A stretch of 64,000 nt of DNA from Paracoccus marinus (lineage in GTDB: Bacteria; Pseudomonadota; Alphaproteobacteria; Rhodobacterales; Rhodobacteraceae). The notes below the pieces were generated by a model. It searched no databases. It saw only the letters and a program-made list of their open reading frames with translations, and had not been told where the DNA came from. The stretch lies in the NCBI RefSeq assembly GCF_007018965.1, contig NZ_VJYZ01000007.1:166012-230011 (forward strand), read 5' to 3'. Each line of letters begins with the position of its first letter. Position 1 is the first letter of the stretch. This document shows positions 27,956-38,241 of the stretch, piece by piece. The position numbers and the translations under genes were made by a program.

Positions 27956-28696
27956 ATGCCCGACAACCCCGCATCAGACCTCAGCCCCTCGGACATGGCC
28001 AAGGACGCGGCCGCGCGGGCGGCGGTGGCGCTGGTCGAGGACGGGATGCGCCTTGGCCTCGGCACCGGATCGACGGCGGTGTTCATGGTCCAGCGCCTCG
28101 CGCAGCGGGTGCGGGCCGAAGGGCTGCGCCTGCGCTGCGCCGCCACCTCGCGCGCAACCTGCGAACTGGCCGAGCATCTGGGGATGAAGATCGAGGAACT
28201 GGACGAGATCGGCTGGCTCGACCTGACGCTGGACGGCGCGGACGAGATCGACCCCGACCTCAATCTCATCAAGGGGGGCGGGGGCGCGCATCTGCGCGAA
28301 AAGATCGTCGCCGCCGCGTCCGACCGGATGGTCGTGATCGCCGATCCGCAGAAGGTCGTCGAGACGCTGGGCGCCTTTCACCTGCCGGTCGAGGTGGTCC
28401 CGTTCGGGCTGGAAACGACCCGCGTCCACATCCAGCGCCTGCTGGACGGCCAGGACCTGAGCCAGCGCCCGATGCTGCTGCGCCAGCGCGACGGCGCGGT
28501 GATGCGCACCGACGAGGGCAACGTCATCCTGGACCTGTCGCTGGACCTGATCCACGACCCCGCAACCTTGGCCGCGGGGCTTGCCGCGATCCCGGGCGTC
28601 GTCGAACACGGGCTGTTTCTCGGCCTGTGCGACACGGCCCTGATCGGCAGCCCCGACGGCTCAGTCATCGAACTTGCCCGAGAGGACGCCGCATGA
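27956..28696 (+). CDS. rpiA: Ribose-5-phosphate isomerase A
   Basis: Interconverts ribose 5-phosphate and ribulose 5-phosphate in the pentose phosphate pathway. The 246-residue protein has RpiA motifs [34 protein letters not shown] and the lysine-containing active-site region. The ATG at 27956 follows GGAG; the longer frame from 27719 runs across the promoter region shared with ispDF. Its stop overlaps the gor ATG (ATGA), so the NADPH-related pair is translationally coupled. Confidence 0.94.
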   Translation: MPDNPASDLSPSDMAKDAAARAAVALVEDGMRLGLGTGSTAVFMVQRLAQRVRAEGLRLRCAATSRATCELAEHLGMKIEELDEIGWLDLTLDGADEIDPDLNLIKGGGGAHLREKIVAAASDRMVVIADPQKVVETLGAFHLPVEVVPFGLETTRVHIQRLLDGQDLSQRPMLLRQRDGAVMRTDEGNVILDLSLDLIHDPATLAAGLAAIPGVVEHGLFLGLCDTALIGSPDGSVIELAREDAA

Positions 28697-30111
28697 CCTT
28701 CGACTACGACCTTTTCGTCATCGGCGGCGGCTCTGGCGGTGTGCGCGCCGCGCGGATCGCGGCCAGCCAGCACGGCGCCCGCGTGGGACTGGCCGAGGAA
28801 AGCCGCCTTGGCGGGACCTGCGTCATCCGCGGCTGCGTGCCCAAGAAGCTGATGATCTATGCTTGCGAAGCGCCGCACGCGGCCGAGGAGGCGCGCGCCT
28901 TTGGCTGGGACGCGCAGGCGGGCCGCTTCGACTGGCCGACCTTCCGCGCCAAGCTGCATGACGAGCTGTCGCGGCTGGAAGGGATCTACCAGGGCGGGCT
29001 GGAAACGGCGGGCGTCGATATCCACCACCAGCGCGCGCGCATCCGCGACCCGCATTCGGTCGAGCTGGCGGACGGCACGGTCAAGACCGCCGCCCACATC
29101 CTTGTGGCCGCCGGCGGCCGCCCGACCCTGCCGGGCATCCCGGGCGACGATCTGGCGATGATCTCGGACGACCTGTTCGTGATGGACCGGCTGCCCGGCA
29201 AGGTGCTGGTCGTGGGCGGCGGCTTCATCGCCTGCGAATTCGCAACCATCCTCAACGGTCTCGGCTGCGACACCACGCTGACCCACCGCGGCGATCTGGT
29301 GCTGCGCGGGTTCGACCACCAGGGCCGCGAGATGGTGACGCACCAGCTGGAACATGCCGGGATCACCCTCAGGATGGAGGTGCAGCTGCAGCGGCTGGAC
29401 CGCGATGGCGACGGCGAAGGCGGCGAAGGCGGCGGCGTGCGCGCGACCTTCGGCGACGGCACGACCGACCGCTACGACGCGGTGATGCTGGCCACCGGCC
29501 GCCATCCCTACACCGCCGCGCTGGGGCTGGAGGACGCGGGCGTCACGCTGGGCAAGCGCGGCGAGATCGTCGTGGACAAGTGGTCGCAGACGAACGTGCC
29601 GTCGATCTTTGCCGTGGGCGACGTCACCGACCGCGTGAACCTGACCCCCGTCGCGATCCGCGAGGGGCACGCCTTCGCCGACACGATCTTCGGCAACCAT
29701 CCCCGTCACGTCGATCACACCCTGGTCGCAAGCGCGGTCTATACCCGCCCGCACGAGCTGGCGAGCGTCGGCCTGACCGAAGAGGAAGCGGCCGAGCGCG
29801 GCGACATCGAGGTCTATGCCGCGACGTTCCGCCCCATGCGGTCGCTGTTCGCCGGGTCGCAGCTTCAGGCGCTGACCAAGCTGATCGTCTGCGAAAGCAC
29901 CCGCAAAGTGCTGGGCTGCCACATTTTCGCCCCCGAAGCGGGCGAGATGATCCAGCTGGCCGCCGTCGCCATCGGCATGGGCGCCACGAAGGAGGATTTC
30001 GACCTGACCGTCGCGGTCCACCCGACCCTTGCCGAGGAACTGGTGACGATGCGCCTGCCGGTGCGCCGGGCGGGGCCTAGCCACAAGGCCCGCGACGCAA
30101 GCGCGGCCTGA
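28693..30111 (+). CDS. gor: Glutathione-disulfide reductase
   Basis: NADPH-dependent FAD enzyme keeping glutathione reduced. It has 472 residues, with the FAD-binding GGGSGGVRAA, the redox-active pair Cys43/Cys48 in GGTCVIRGCVPKK, a second dinucleotide site GGGFIACEFA and the C-terminal His443 in VHPTLAEE. A short low-complexity stretch (DGDGEGGEGGG) sits in the NADPH-domain region. Coupled to rpiA, whose pathway feeds NADPH generation. Confidence 0.93.
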   Translation: MTFDYDLFVIGGGSGGVRAARIAASQHGARVGLAEESRLGGTCVIRGCVPKKLMIYACEAPHAAEEARAFGWDAQAGRFDWPTFRAKLHDELSRLEGIYQGGLETAGVDIHHQRARIRDPHSVELADGTVKTAAHILVAAGGRPTLPGIPGDDLAMISDDLFVMDRLPGKVLVVGGGFIACEFATILNGLGCDTTLTHRGDLVLRGFDHQGREMVTHQLEHAGITLRMEVQLQRLDRDGDGEGGEGGGVRATFGDGTTDRYDAVMLATGRHPYTAALGLEDAGVTLGKRGEIVVDKWSQTNVPSIFAVGDVTDRVNLTPVAIREGHAFADTIFGNHPRHVDHTLVASAVYTRPHELASVGLTEEEAAERGDIEVYAATFRPMRSLFAGSQLQALTKLIVCESTRKVLGCHIFAPEAGEMIQLAAVAIGMGATKEDFDLTVAVHPTLAEELVTMRLPVRRAGPSHKARDASAA

Positions 30112-30211
30112 GGTCGCAGGCGGTCCGCGAAACGCTTGAAATCAGGCCGCGCGGCACCAGTTACGAACCGGATCGAACGATAATCTTCAAAGGCAGGACA
30201 AGGCGGTAGGG

Positions 30212-31618
30212 ATGGCAAGTCAGGGACCCTGGGGCGGCGGCAGCGGAGGCGACAAGGACAGGGATCCAGAAGGGCCCGGCAACGGCGACGGGAACGGAAA
30301 CGCCAACGACGGCGCGAACAAGGGTGCGAACGGCGGCGGCAGCGGCAACAATGCCGGGCAGGGCGGCGGCGACCGTGACCGGCCCCGGACCGCGCCCCCG
30401 CGCACGCCGCCTTCGCAGCAACCGCCCCAGACCCCGCCCCGTCCCTGGGGCCAGTCGGGCCAGCAGCCCCCGCAGGGCGGCAACCGGCCCCCGGCGGGGG
30501 GCGGAAACTCGGACATCGACAACCTCGTCCGCAAGGGACAGGAACGCCTGCGCGTCCTGATGGGCGGCAAGGACGGCGGCGGCAACCAGAATGGCGGGCA
30601 GAACGGCGGTCCCCGTCGGCCGATGCTGCCCAACCGCGCGCTCAACCGCTCGACCTGGGGGATCTTCGCCCTTGGCGCGGCGGTGCTGTGGGTGCTTGGC
30701 AGCTTCTACACCGTCGCGCCCGAGGAACGGTCGGTCGAGCTTCTGTTCGGCAGCCCCTACCAGGTTGGCGAGCCGGGCCTGAACTTCGCGCCCTGGCCCT
30801 TCGTCACCCATCAGGTCGTGCCGGTGACGCGCGAACGCTCGACCGAGATCGGCACCCGCGAGGACGAGACCGACACCGGCCTGATGCTGACCCGCGACCA
30901 GAACATCATCTACATGCAGTACCAGGTCGTCTGGAACGTGGCCGACCCCGAAAAATACCTGTTCAACCTGGCCGACCCCGAGGGCACGGTCCGCGCGGTC
31001 GCGGAATCGGCGATGCGCGACATCGTCGCCCGCAACGAGCTTTCGCCGCTGCTGAGCCGCAACCGCGGCGCGACCGCGACCGACGCGGCGCTGCAGATCC
31101 AGCAGACGCTCGACATCTACCAGTCGGGCATCGACGTGCTGCGGGTGAACCTTGGCCAGGTCGACCCACCCGAGGACGTGATCGACAGCTTCCGCGACGT
31201 GCAGGCCGCGCAGCAGGAACGCGACCGCCTGACCAAGGAAGCGGACGCCTATGCCAACCGCGTCCTCGCCGAGGCGCGGGGCCAGTCCGCGGCGCTGGCC
31301 GAACAGGCCGAAGCCTATCGCGCCGAGGCGGTCAACAACGCGCAGGGCGAGGCGGCGCGTTTCAACTCGATCTACGAGGAATACGTCAAGGCGCCGGACG
31401 TGACGCGCAAGCGCATGTACCTGGAAACCATGGAACGCGTGCTTGGCCGCGTGGACAAGGTGATCCTTGACGAAAACGGCGACGGCAGCGGGCAGGGCGT
31501 CGTGCCCTACCTGCCGCTGGACCAGCTGCGCCGGTCGGGCTCCGCGCCCGCAGCGCAGCCCGCGCCGAACCTGACGGGCCGCCCGACGGCCACCACGCCT
31601 GCGACCGGGGGTAACTGA
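30212..31618 (+). CDS. hflK: FtsH protease modulator subunit HflK
   Basis: 468 residues. A cytoplasmic Gly/Pro/Asn/Gln-rich leader of about 130 residues precedes one transmembrane helix (WGIFALGAAVLWVLGSFYTV), then the SPFH/band-7 domain (EERSVELLFGSPYQVGEPGLNFAPWPF) and a long Ala/Glu coiled coil. HflK and HflC form a large cage around FtsH in the periplasm. A purine-rich AAGGCGGTAGGG precedes the ATG. The stop shares one base with the hflC start (TGATG). Confidence 0.95.
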   Translation: MASQGPWGGGSGGDKDRDPEGPGNGDGNGNANDGANKGANGGGSGNNAGQGGGDRDRPRTAPPRTPPSQQPPQTPPRPWGQSGQQPPQGGNRPPAGGGNSDIDNLVRKGQERLRVLMGGKDGGGNQNGGQNGGPRRPMLPNRALNRSTWGIFALGAAVLWVLGSFYTVAPEERSVELLFGSPYQVGEPGLNFAPWPFVTHQVVPVTRERSTEIGTREDETDTGLMLTRDQNIIYMQYQVVWNVADPEKYLFNLADPEGTVRAVAESAMRDIVARNELSPLLSRNRGATATDAALQIQQTLDIYQSGIDVLRVNLGQVDPPEDVIDSFRDVQAAQQERDRLTKEADAYANRVLAEARGQSAALAEQAEAYRAEAVNNAQGEAARFNSIYEEYVKAPDVTRKRMYLETMERVLGRVDKVILDENGDGSGQGVVPYLPLDQLRRSGSAPAAQPAPNLTGRPTATTPATGGN

Positions 31619-32709
31619 TGAGCCGCATCCTTTCCATGATCGCGCTTCCGCTGGTCATCGTCGTGGCGGTGCTTGCCATGACCTCGGTCTATATCGTCGA
31701 TGTCCGCGAAAAGGCGCTGGTCACCCGCTTTGGCGAGGTCATCCACGTCCGCGAGGAACCGGGCCTCGGCCTCAAGCTGCCGCTGGTCGATACCGTCGTG
31801 ACCTACGACGCCCGCATCCTTGGGCTGCAGACCGACCCGATGGAGGTGACGCCGCTGGACGACCGCCGCCTGGTGGTCGACGCGTTCGCCCGCTGGCAGA
31901 TCGTCGAGGTGGCGCAGTTCCGCCGCGCCGTCGGCTCGGGCGGGATCGAGCAGGCGCAAAGCCGGATCGAGGGGATCCTGACGAACGCGATCCGCGCCGT
32001 CCTGGGCTCGGTCCCCTCGACCACGGTCCTGTCCGAGGACCGGACGCCGCTGATGAACCAGATCCGCGACCTGGCCCGGCAAGAGGCGCAGTCGCTGGGC
32101 GTCAGCATCATCGACGTGCGCCTGACCCGCACCGACCTGCCCGAGCAGAACCTGACCGCGACATATGCGCGGATGCGGGCCGAGCGCGAGCGGGAAGCGG
32201 CGGACGAGCGCGCGCGGGGCGGCGAGGCCGCGCAGCGGATCCGCGCGGCCGCCGACCGGACGGTGGTCGAACTGACCTCGCAGGCGCGCGCCCAGGCCGA
32301 GGTCGTGCGCGGCGAGGCCGACGCGCAGCGCAACGCCATCTATGCCGACGCATTCGGGCGCGATTCCGAGTTCTTCTCGTTCACGCGGTCGATGCAGGCC
32401 TATGACCGGGCGCTGCAATCGACGAACAGCTCGATCGTGCTGCGCCCGGACGGGGAGTTCTTCAGCTACCTGAACGACGCCGCACCCGAGGGCGCATCTG
32501 CAGGTGCGGCCGCTGGTGCATCCGTTGGCGGGGCAGCGACCGGAACCGGCGCGGCAACCACAGCGACGACGCCGGAACCTGCCGGGGCCGCCTCCGCAAC
32601 GGGTGCCGCAGTGCAGACGCCCGCGACCACGACGGCGCCGGGTTCGACGACGCCGATCCCTGCGCCGGTGGCGGGGGCCGCTTCGACCCCGGCCGCGCCC
32701 GCGAACTGA
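31618..32709 (+). CDS. hflC: FtsH protease modulator subunit HflC, with Ala/Thr-rich tail
   Basis: 363 residues: one N-terminal membrane helix (IALPLVIVVAVLAMTSVYIV), the band-7 domain (DVREKALVTRFGEVIHVREEPGLGLKLPLVD) and the coiled-coil region ending at FFSYLNDA. The last 70 or so residues are an unusual Ala/Thr/Pro/Gly low-complexity tail absent from E. coli HflC (about 330 residues). Partner of HflK in regulating FtsH. Followed by a terminator and then degP. Confidence 0.94.
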   Translation: MSRILSMIALPLVIVVAVLAMTSVYIVDVREKALVTRFGEVIHVREEPGLGLKLPLVDTVVTYDARILGLQTDPMEVTPLDDRRLVVDAFARWQIVEVAQFRRAVGSGGIEQAQSRIEGILTNAIRAVLGSVPSTTVLSEDRTPLMNQIRDLARQEAQSLGVSIIDVRLTRTDLPEQNLTATYARMRAEREREAADERARGGEAAQRIRAAADRTVVELTSQARAQAEVVRGEADAQRNAIYADAFGRDSEFFSFTRSMQAYDRALQSTNSSIVLRPDGEFFSYLNDAAPEGASAGAAAGASVGGAATGTGAATTATTPEPAGAASATGAAVQTPATTTAPGSTTPIPAPVAGAASTPAAPAN

Positions 32710-32758
32710 ACCTTCACCGGCCCCACCGCACGGGGCCGGTCGCCCGCCGGGATGCGAC

Positions 32759-32785
32759 AAGGGGGCCGTTCGGTCCCTTTTTCGT
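32759..32785 (+). terminator. Terminator after hflC
   Basis: AAGGGGGCC pairs with GGTCCCTTT (three G-T or A-T flanks) around a tight loop, followed by five Ts. A stronger hairpin without T-run lies just upstream (32716-32724 with 32732-32740). Confidence 0.65.
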
Positions 32786-32917
32786 TACCCAAGAGCCTTT
32801 GACCCGGCGATCCATTCACAAGGTTGCGCGTCCGCTGGTCAAGCGGCCGTGGCGGGCTATCTTCACGCAAGACGGGCGTCATGCCGCATCGACGCGGCAC
32901 CTGTCATGGAGAACCGA

Positions 32918-34555
32918 ATGAAAAGCCCACTCGATAGCTTCCGGCTGACGGCTTCGGCGCTTGCAATCACCCTCGCGCTCAGCCCCATGGCCATGGCCCA
33001 GCAGCCCGCGCCCGGCCCCGCGAACCCCGCCCCGCCGCGCGCCGAAACCGGCCAGCCCGTCACGCCGCCCGAGACCACGGTCGTCCCCGACGCCCCCCAG
33101 ACGGGCGAGATCCCCGAGGCCGCGAACGACAACCAGCCGCTGAACGCGCCGGCCGCCAACGTGCCCGCAGGCGTGATGCCGCAAAGCTTCGCCGACCTCG
33201 TGGCGCAGGTCAGCCCGGCGGTCGTCAACATCACCACCAGCGCCGTCGTGTCGCGCCCGACCCAGCAGGGCCCGGCCTTTCCCGAAGGCAGCCCGTTCGG
33301 CGACATGTTCCGCGACTTCGGCTTTCCGGGCGCACCGCCCGGCCAGCAGCCCTTCGGCGCGCCGACGGAACAGCGCTCGACCGCGCTCGGTTCGGGCTTC
33401 GTGGTGTCGGCGGACGGGCTGATCGTCACCAACAACCACGTGATCGAAGGCGCCGACGAGATCGAGGTCGAGTTCTATTCCGGCGGCCGCCTGGCCGCGA
33501 AGGTGATCGGCACCGACGAGAACACCGACATCGCCGTTCTCAAGGTCGAGGCGCCGAACCCGCTGCCGTTCGTGGCGTTCGGCAACAGCGACGATGCCCG
33601 CGTCGGCGACTGGGTGCTGGCGCTCGGCAACCCGCTAGGGCAGGGCTTTTCGGCCACCACGGGGATCGTCTCGGCGAAGAGCCGGGCGCTGACCGGGGCC
33701 TATGACGACTTCATCCAGACCGACGCGGCGATCAACCGGGGCAACTCGGGCGGGCCGCTGTTCAACCTGAAGGGCGAAGTCATCGGGGTGAACACCGCGA
33801 TCCTGTCGCCGACCGGCGGGTCGATCGGGATCGGCTTCTCGATGGCGTCGAACGTCGTGAGCGACGTCGTGGACCAGCTTGAGGAGTTCGGCGAGACGCG
33901 GCGCGGCTGGCTGGGCGTGATGATCCAGGACCTCAGCCCGGAAATCGCCGATTCGCTCGGGCGCGACAACGAGACCGGCGCGCTTGTGACCGACGTGCCC
34001 GATGGTCCGGCCCAGGATGGCGGGATCGAACCGGGCGACGTGATCGTGCGCTTCGAGGGGCAGGAGGTCGCGGATTCGCGCGACCTGACCCGCCGCGTGG
34101 CGAACGCGCCGGTGGGCGAGGCCGTGACGCTGACCGTCATCCGCGACGGCCGGGAACGCGATCTCGACGTGACGCTTGGCCGCCGCGAGGACGCCGAGGC
34201 CGATGCCGCCGGGACCGACCGCCCGGGCGGGGGCGCCGAGACGTCGCCCGAGAACGTGCTGGGGCTCAGCGTGACGCCGCTCACGCCCGAGCTTGCCCAG
34301 AGCCTCGACGCGCCCGAAGGCATGAAGGGCCTGGTGATCGAGGCCGTCGATCCCGCCAGCGTCGCGTCCGAGCGCGGCCTGAACGCGGGCGACATCATCA
34401 CCGAGGCGGGCCAGCAGCCGGTCGAGACGCTGCGCGACCTGAGCGCGCGGATCGACGAGGCGAAGGAGGCGGGGCGCAACTCGGTCCTGCTGCTGATCCG
34501 CCGCGGCGGCGATCCCCGGTTCGTGGCGCTGCCGATCGACGAGGCCGCCGACTGA
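32918..34555 (+). CDS. degP: DegP/HtrA-family periplasmic serine protease
   Basis: 545 residues. A signal peptide (cut near MAMAQ) is followed by a Pro-rich linker of about 75 residues, the trypsin-like domain and two PDZ domains (from about 325 and 445). The catalytic triad is His174 (TNNHVI), Asp204 (TDIAVLK) and Ser277 (GNSGGPL). Do-type proteases degrade or refold misfolded periplasmic proteins. The start is the ATG five bases after GGAGA; an ATG at 32906 lies on top of that site. The hflK-hflC-degP order is common in alphaproteobacteria. Confidence 0.94.
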   Translation: MKSPLDSFRLTASALAITLALSPMAMAQQPAPGPANPAPPRAETGQPVTPPETTVVPDAPQTGEIPEAANDNQPLNAPAANVPAGVMPQSFADLVAQVSPAVVNITTSAVVSRPTQQGPAFPEGSPFGDMFRDFGFPGAPPGQQPFGAPTEQRSTALGSGFVVSADGLIVTNNHVIEGADEIEVEFYSGGRLAAKVIGTDENTDIAVLKVEAPNPLPFVAFGNSDDARVGDWVLALGNPLGQGFSATTGIVSAKSRALTGAYDDFIQTDAAINRGNSGGPLFNLKGEVIGVNTAILSPTGGSIGIGFSMASNVVSDVVDQLEEFGETRRGWLGVMIQDLSPEIADSLGRDNETGALVTDVPDGPAQDGGIEPGDVIVRFEGQEVADSRDLTRRVANAPVGEAVTLTVIRDGRERDLDVTLGRREDAEADAAGTDRPGGGAETSPENVLGLSVTPLTPELAQSLDAPEGMKGLVIEAVDPASVASERGLNAGDIITEAGQQPVETLRDLSARIDEAKEAGRNSVLLLIRRGGDPRFVALPIDEAAD

Positions 34556-34579
34556 GCGCGGCGTTCGTCCCGAAACCGG

Positions 34580-34606
34580 AAAGGGGGGCGCGCGGCCCCC
34601 TTTACT
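34580..34606 (+). terminator. Terminator after degP
   Basis: AAAGGGGG (34580-34587) pairs with CCCCCTTT (34596-34603), followed by ACTAATT. Confidence 0.7.
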
Positions 34607-34648
34607 AATTCCCGATCGGTGGCGCGGCGCGGGCACGGGCGCATGAAA

Positions 34649-34673
34649 AAAGGGGCCAGAGCGGCCCCTTTCT
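34649..34673 (-). terminator. Terminator of the converging IalB-like gene (bidirectional)
   Basis: AAAGGGGCC (34649-34657) pairs perfectly with GGCCCCTTT (34663-34671). A-rich sequence on the left gives a run of seven Ts on the minus strand. Confidence 0.78.
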
Positions 34674-34691
34674 CGTTCGCGTGAAAACCGC

Positions 34692-35537
34692 TCAGTTCGT
34701 CGGTGCCGCCGGTGCAGCGGGTGCCGCCGCGCCGGGCGTCGCTGCGGGGGCCGCGGCCTGTGCCGCCGTCACCGCGTCGAACCCGGCGGTGAAGCCTTTC
34801 AGCGACATGTTGACCCGCACCGCGTCCTTCTCGGCCTCGGACCCGAACGGGACGAGGTTCACGGTCGCCTGCGAGCCGCGCTTCAACCCGTCAAGCTCGG
34901 CCTGGCTGATCCCGATCCGCGAGATGCAGCCGATCGGCGCGCAGACCATGAACGGGTATTTCGCGGCCTTGGCGCTGTCCACCTGCAGGCCCAGCCCGGC
35001 GCCGAGGTCGGTTTCCAGCGGCGCCACGAAGTTCAGGATCGCGGCCGCCTCGCCCTTGTAGGGGATGACCGAGATTTCGGCGACGGCGGACCCCTGCTCG
35101 TCCTTCATCAGCTGGTAGAGCTCGCACGGATCGTTGCCGTCCTGCGTCTTCATGCAGCGCAGCGTCCAGTCGGTGTGCGTGGACTTGGTGTAGAACGTGC
35201 CCGCCGGCGGCTCGCCGGGAGGGGCGGTGGTGGTCGCCGCGGTGTCGGGAATGCCCGCCGGGGCAGGGGCGGCGGGATCGGTGGCCGCAGGGGCGGCCGT
35301 GGCGTCGGTTGCGGGCGCGTCCGTTGCAGGTGCGTCCGTTGCAGGTGCCGGCGTCGCAGGGGCGGCGGGTTCGGCCGGGGTCGTCGCGGCGGGGGCGGCG
35401 TCAGGGGTCGCAGAGGTCGGGGCAGGCGTGGCCGCAGACGCGGTCGCCGGATCGGGCGTGGTCTGCGCCAGCGCGGAACCGGCCGGAACCCCGGCAAGAA
35501 GTGCCGCGGCAAGCGCGACGGACATCCGATAAGCCAT
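34692..35537 (-). CDS. Invasion-associated locus B (IalB)-like periplasmic protein
   Basis: 281 residues: signal peptide ([20 protein letters not shown] to ALAQ), then about 85 residues of Ala/Pro/Thr/Asp low-complexity linker containing three ATDAP repeats. The IalB domain follows ([26 protein letters not shown] to the [13 protein letters not shown] segment), with the paired cysteines typical of that fold (RC, PC, VC, GC). A second short Ala/Pro-rich tail ends the protein. The family is named from Bartonella but is widespread in non-pathogenic alphaproteobacteria, so no role in invasion is implied. Confidence 0.85.
   Translation of the reverse strand: MAYRMSVALAAALLAGVPAGSALAQTTPDPATASAATPAPTSATPDAAPAATTPAEPAAPATPAPATDAPATDAPATDATAAPAATDPAAPAPAGIPDTAATTTAPPGEPPAGTFYTKSTHTDWTLRCMKTQDGNDPCELYQLMKDEQGSAVAEISVIPYKGEAAAILNFVAPLETDLGAGLGLQVDSAKAAKYPFMVCAPIGCISRIGISQAELDGLKRGSQATVNLVPFGSEAEKDAVRVNMSLKGFTAGFDAVTAAQAAAPAATPGAAAPAAPAAPTN
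35302..35346. repeat. Three 15-bp tandem repeats inside the IalB-like gene
   Basis: Units 35302-35316, 35317-35331 and 35332-35346; the last two are identical and the first differs at three positions. They encode the repeated ATDAP of the linker and mark a site of in-frame length variation. Confidence 0.8.
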
Positions 35538-35920
35538 GTCGTATCCTTCTGACTAGATATGTCTCGGCAGGGTTGCTAGCACGCGCTTGCCGGCTTGTCA
35601 GTCTCGGCCCGGCGGCGGCGCTTCACCTTTGCGTTCGCGGTCAGCGGCGGGCTGTCCGGTGCCGTGCGGCGCAAACGGAGAAGGACCGCGAACGCCGCGA
35701 TCCTTTCCGTTTTCCATCCCTGCCGGACTGGCCGGTCATCATTGTGTCGCACTTTAGGCGCGGCGTCCCGTTGCGTCAATTGAGACGTTTGCAGGCGCGG
35801 CCGTCGGAAATCCGCGCTGCCCGCCGCGGCGCGATCGGGCTGGAACCGTATCCGCTTGCCTGTAAGCTGGCCCGCGACGCGAACCCGCCCGAAATCGTGC
35901 CCGCAATCCCGAGGACCGCC
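35538..35920. other. 383-base intergenic region between divergent genes
   Basis: It must hold the promoters of the leftward IalB-like gene and the rightward ATPase gene. I see no convincing -35/-10 pair, RNA gene or coding frame of its own; the only small symmetric element is TCAATTGA at 35776-35783. The rightward frame is open across the whole region, but translation before 35921 has no conserved look. Confidence 0.4.
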
Positions 35921-37747
35921 ATGCCTGCCGATCTGCCGCCCGACCAGCCGCCCGCCGTTCCGCCGCCTTTGCCCACCCGCGCCTCGCCCGAGGCACCTGC
36001 GGCCGCGCCGCCTGCGGCAACCCCGGCCACCGTTTCGCGGATCGTGGACCTGGAAGGCGGCACCATCCATGTCGGCGGCTGCGGCGAAGGGCATGCTAAC
36101 CCTGAGCGGATGCTGCTGAAATACGCCAACCGCCACGGTCTGATCGCGGGCGCGACCGGCACCGGCAAGACGGTCACGCTGCAAACGCTCGCCGAATCGC
36201 TGTCGCTGGCCGGGGTGCCGGTGTTCCTGTCCGACGTGAAGGGCGACCTTGCCGGCATGGCGCTGAAGGGCGGGGCCGATCCCAAGTTGGTCCAGCCCTT
36301 CGCCGACCGGGCGGCGACGATCGGCGTGACGCTCGACTACCAGTCGTTCCCCGTCACCTTCTGGGACGTATTCGGCGAAAAAGGGCACCCGGTCCGCAGC
36401 ACGCCCGCCGAAATGGGGCCGCTGCTGCTGTCGCGGCTGCTGGACCTCACCCCCGCGCAGGAGGGGGTGATGAACATCGCCTTCCACGTCGCCGACGAAC
36501 AGGGGCTGGCGGTTCTGGACCTGGCCGACCTTCAGGCGATGCTGGTCTGGGTGGGCGAGAACGCGTCCGACCTGCGGCTGCGCTACGGCAATGTCTCGGC
36601 GGCGTCGATCGGGGCGATCCAGCGCGCGCTTCTGGTGCTGGAAACGCAGGGCGGGGCGCGGCTGTTCGGTGAACCCGCGCTGGAACTTTCGGACCTGATG
36701 CGGGTCGATGCGTCGGGCAAGGGCGTGGTCAACATCCTGGCCGCGGACCGGCTGATGCAGTCGCCGCGCCTGTATTCCACGTTCCTTCTGTGGCTGCTGT
36801 CGGAACTGTTCGAGCAGCTGCCCGAGGTGGGCGACCCCGAAAAGCCGCGGATCGCGTTCTTCTTCGACGAGGCGCATCTGCTGTTCGACGGCGCGCCCGA
36901 CGCGCTGGTGGACAAGGTCGAGCAGGTCGCGCGGCTGATCCGGTCCAAGGGGGTGAGCGTCTGGTTCATCTCGCAGAACCCGGCCGACATCCCCGAGACG
37001 GTGCTGGGCCAGGTCGGCAACCGGGTCCAGCACGCGCTGCGGGCATTCACGGCCAAGGACCAGAAGGCGCTGCGGATGGCCGCCGAGAACTATCGCCCCA
37101 ACCCCGACTTCGACACCGCCGAGGCGATCCAGAACGTCGGCACGGGCGAGGCCGTGACCTCGTTCCTGCAACCGAAGGGGGTGCCCGGGATCGTGCAGCG
37201 CACGCTGGTGCGTCCGCCGCTGTCGCAATTGGGGGCGATTGCGGATGCCGAGCGCGCGCGGATCGTCGGCGCCTCGGCGCTGGGACTGAAATACGACAAG
37301 GCGCTGGACCGCGAGTCGGCGCGCGAGATGCTGGTCGCGCGGGCGACCGAGGCGGCGGACGCTGGCGCGGCCGGGCACGCGCGGGGGAGCGACGCGCGGC
37401 GGGGTGGCGACGGGCGCGCAACCGATGGTCGCGGCGAGGACGACCTGTTCCGGATGGACGAGGGCAGGGGGCGCAGGGATCGCGGCGGCTTCGACGACGA
37501 CGATCGCGCCGACGATGGTCCCGACCGGGGCGAGCCGGAACGGCACACGCGCGGCCGCCGCTACCGGGCGGACGAGGAGGACGGCTATGCCACCCCCCGC
37601 ACCCGGCGCGGCGCGGCGCCCGCGCGCCGGTCGCAAAGCGATTCGATCGCGACCGCGTTCGGCAAGAGCCTTGCCCGCCAGATCGGCACCAAGGCGGGGC
37701 AGGCGCTCGTGCGCGGCGTCCTTGGTTCCTGGTCGCGCGGCCGGTAG
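35921..37747 (+). CDS. HerA-like / DUF853 (YjgR-type) P-loop ATPase
   Basis: 608 residues from an ATG preceded by GAGGA. After a Pro/Ala-rich leader of about 40 residues comes the ATPase core: Walker A GATGTGKT at 77-84, Walker [11 protein letters not shown] with Asp316/Glu317, and the sensor region [30 protein letters not shown]. The segment from about 485 to 560 is an Asp/Arg/Gly-rich disordered linker, ending in a short conserved tail ([25 protein letters not shown]). HerA-type enzymes are DNA translocases, but YjgR proteins have no established role. It is not beside a nurA-like nuclease here. Confidence 0.87.
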   Translation: MPADLPPDQPPAVPPPLPTRASPEAPAAAPPAATPATVSRIVDLEGGTIHVGGCGEGHANPERMLLKYANRHGLIAGATGTGKTVTLQTLAESLSLAGVPVFLSDVKGDLAGMALKGGADPKLVQPFADRAATIGVTLDYQSFPVTFWDVFGEKGHPVRSTPAEMGPLLLSRLLDLTPAQEGVMNIAFHVADEQGLAVLDLADLQAMLVWVGENASDLRLRYGNVSAASIGAIQRALLVLETQGGARLFGEPALELSDLMRVDASGKGVVNILAADRLMQSPRLYSTFLLWLLSELFEQLPEVGDPEKPRIAFFFDEAHLLFDGAPDALVDKVEQVARLIRSKGVSVWFISQNPADIPETVLGQVGNRVQHALRAFTAKDQKALRMAAENYRPNPDFDTAEAIQNVGTGEAVTSFLQPKGVPGIVQRTLVRPPLSQLGAIADAERARIVGASALGLKYDKALDRESAREMLVARATEAADAGAAGHARGSDARRGGDGRATDGRGEDDLFRMDEGRGRRDRGGFDDDDRADDGPDRGEPERHTRGRRYRADEEDGYATPRTRRGAAPARRSQSDSIATAFGKSLARQIGTKAGQALVRGVLGSWSRGR

Positions 37748-37775
37748 GGCGACAGGCCGCGCGGGCTTAGGACGG

Positions 37776-38129
37776 TCACACCGCCAGTCCGAGGCGCGGC
37801 TTGGCGACGGGTGCCGCGGCAAGTCGTGCCTCGGCCAGTATCGCGATCAGCAGGCCCAAGTGGCGCTGAAGGTCATAGTCGGCGGCCCCCTGGACCCGGG
37901 CGTCGTTCAGCGCCTGTTCAAGGCCGCGCAACAGGTCGAGCGACTTGCCCGGGCCGGGAACCATTTCGCTTTTCAAAAGCTTGGGCAGATCGCGGCCACG
38001 CCGCCAATGCGGCAGGCCCAGCCGCGCGGCCCGGATCAGAAGCGCCGGGCGGCGCAGGGGGCCAAGCGGCACGGCGGGGTCCCGGTCGGCGGGGGTCACG
38101 GGAAAGGCGATGATGTTGTCGCAGGTCAT
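37776..38129 (-). CDS. DUF6477-family protein
   Basis: 117 residues, helical, rich in Arg and Leu, with the stretch RPALLIRAARLGLPHWRRGRDLPKLL and a cytoplasmic composition. I match it to DUF6477 from memory: such short proteins sit next to a DUF6456 gene in Rhodobacteraceae, as here, where the HTH-DUF6456 gene diverges from it. Function unknown. Its end lies 28 bases from the converging ATPase gene. Confidence 0.65.
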   Translation of the reverse strand: MTCDNIIAFPVTPADRDPAVPLGPLRRPALLIRAARLGLPHWRRGRDLPKLLKSEMVPGPGKSLDLLRGLEQALNDARVQGAADYDLQRHLGLLIAILAEARLAAAPVAKPRLGLAV

Positions 38130-38241
38130 GGCGGCAAGCTCCGGTATGCGGGCGGGGTGTCGATGACGGCAGATTGCTGCACCGAGGCGCCCGTTGCGTT
38201 ACCACCCGATGCGCCGCACGGCGGGGCAACGAAACTTTAGG

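Noticed and set aside
35175..35552. Repetitive Gly/Arg/Val frame on the plus strand over the IalB-like linker, and its repeats as a CRISPR-like array
   Set aside because: Only three 15-bp contiguous units with no spacers; it is the coding repeat of the ATDAP linker.
35576..37822. 748-residue minus-strand frame opposite the HerA-like gene
   Set aside because: Shadow frame; the opposite strand has Walker A and B motifs and a ribosome site.
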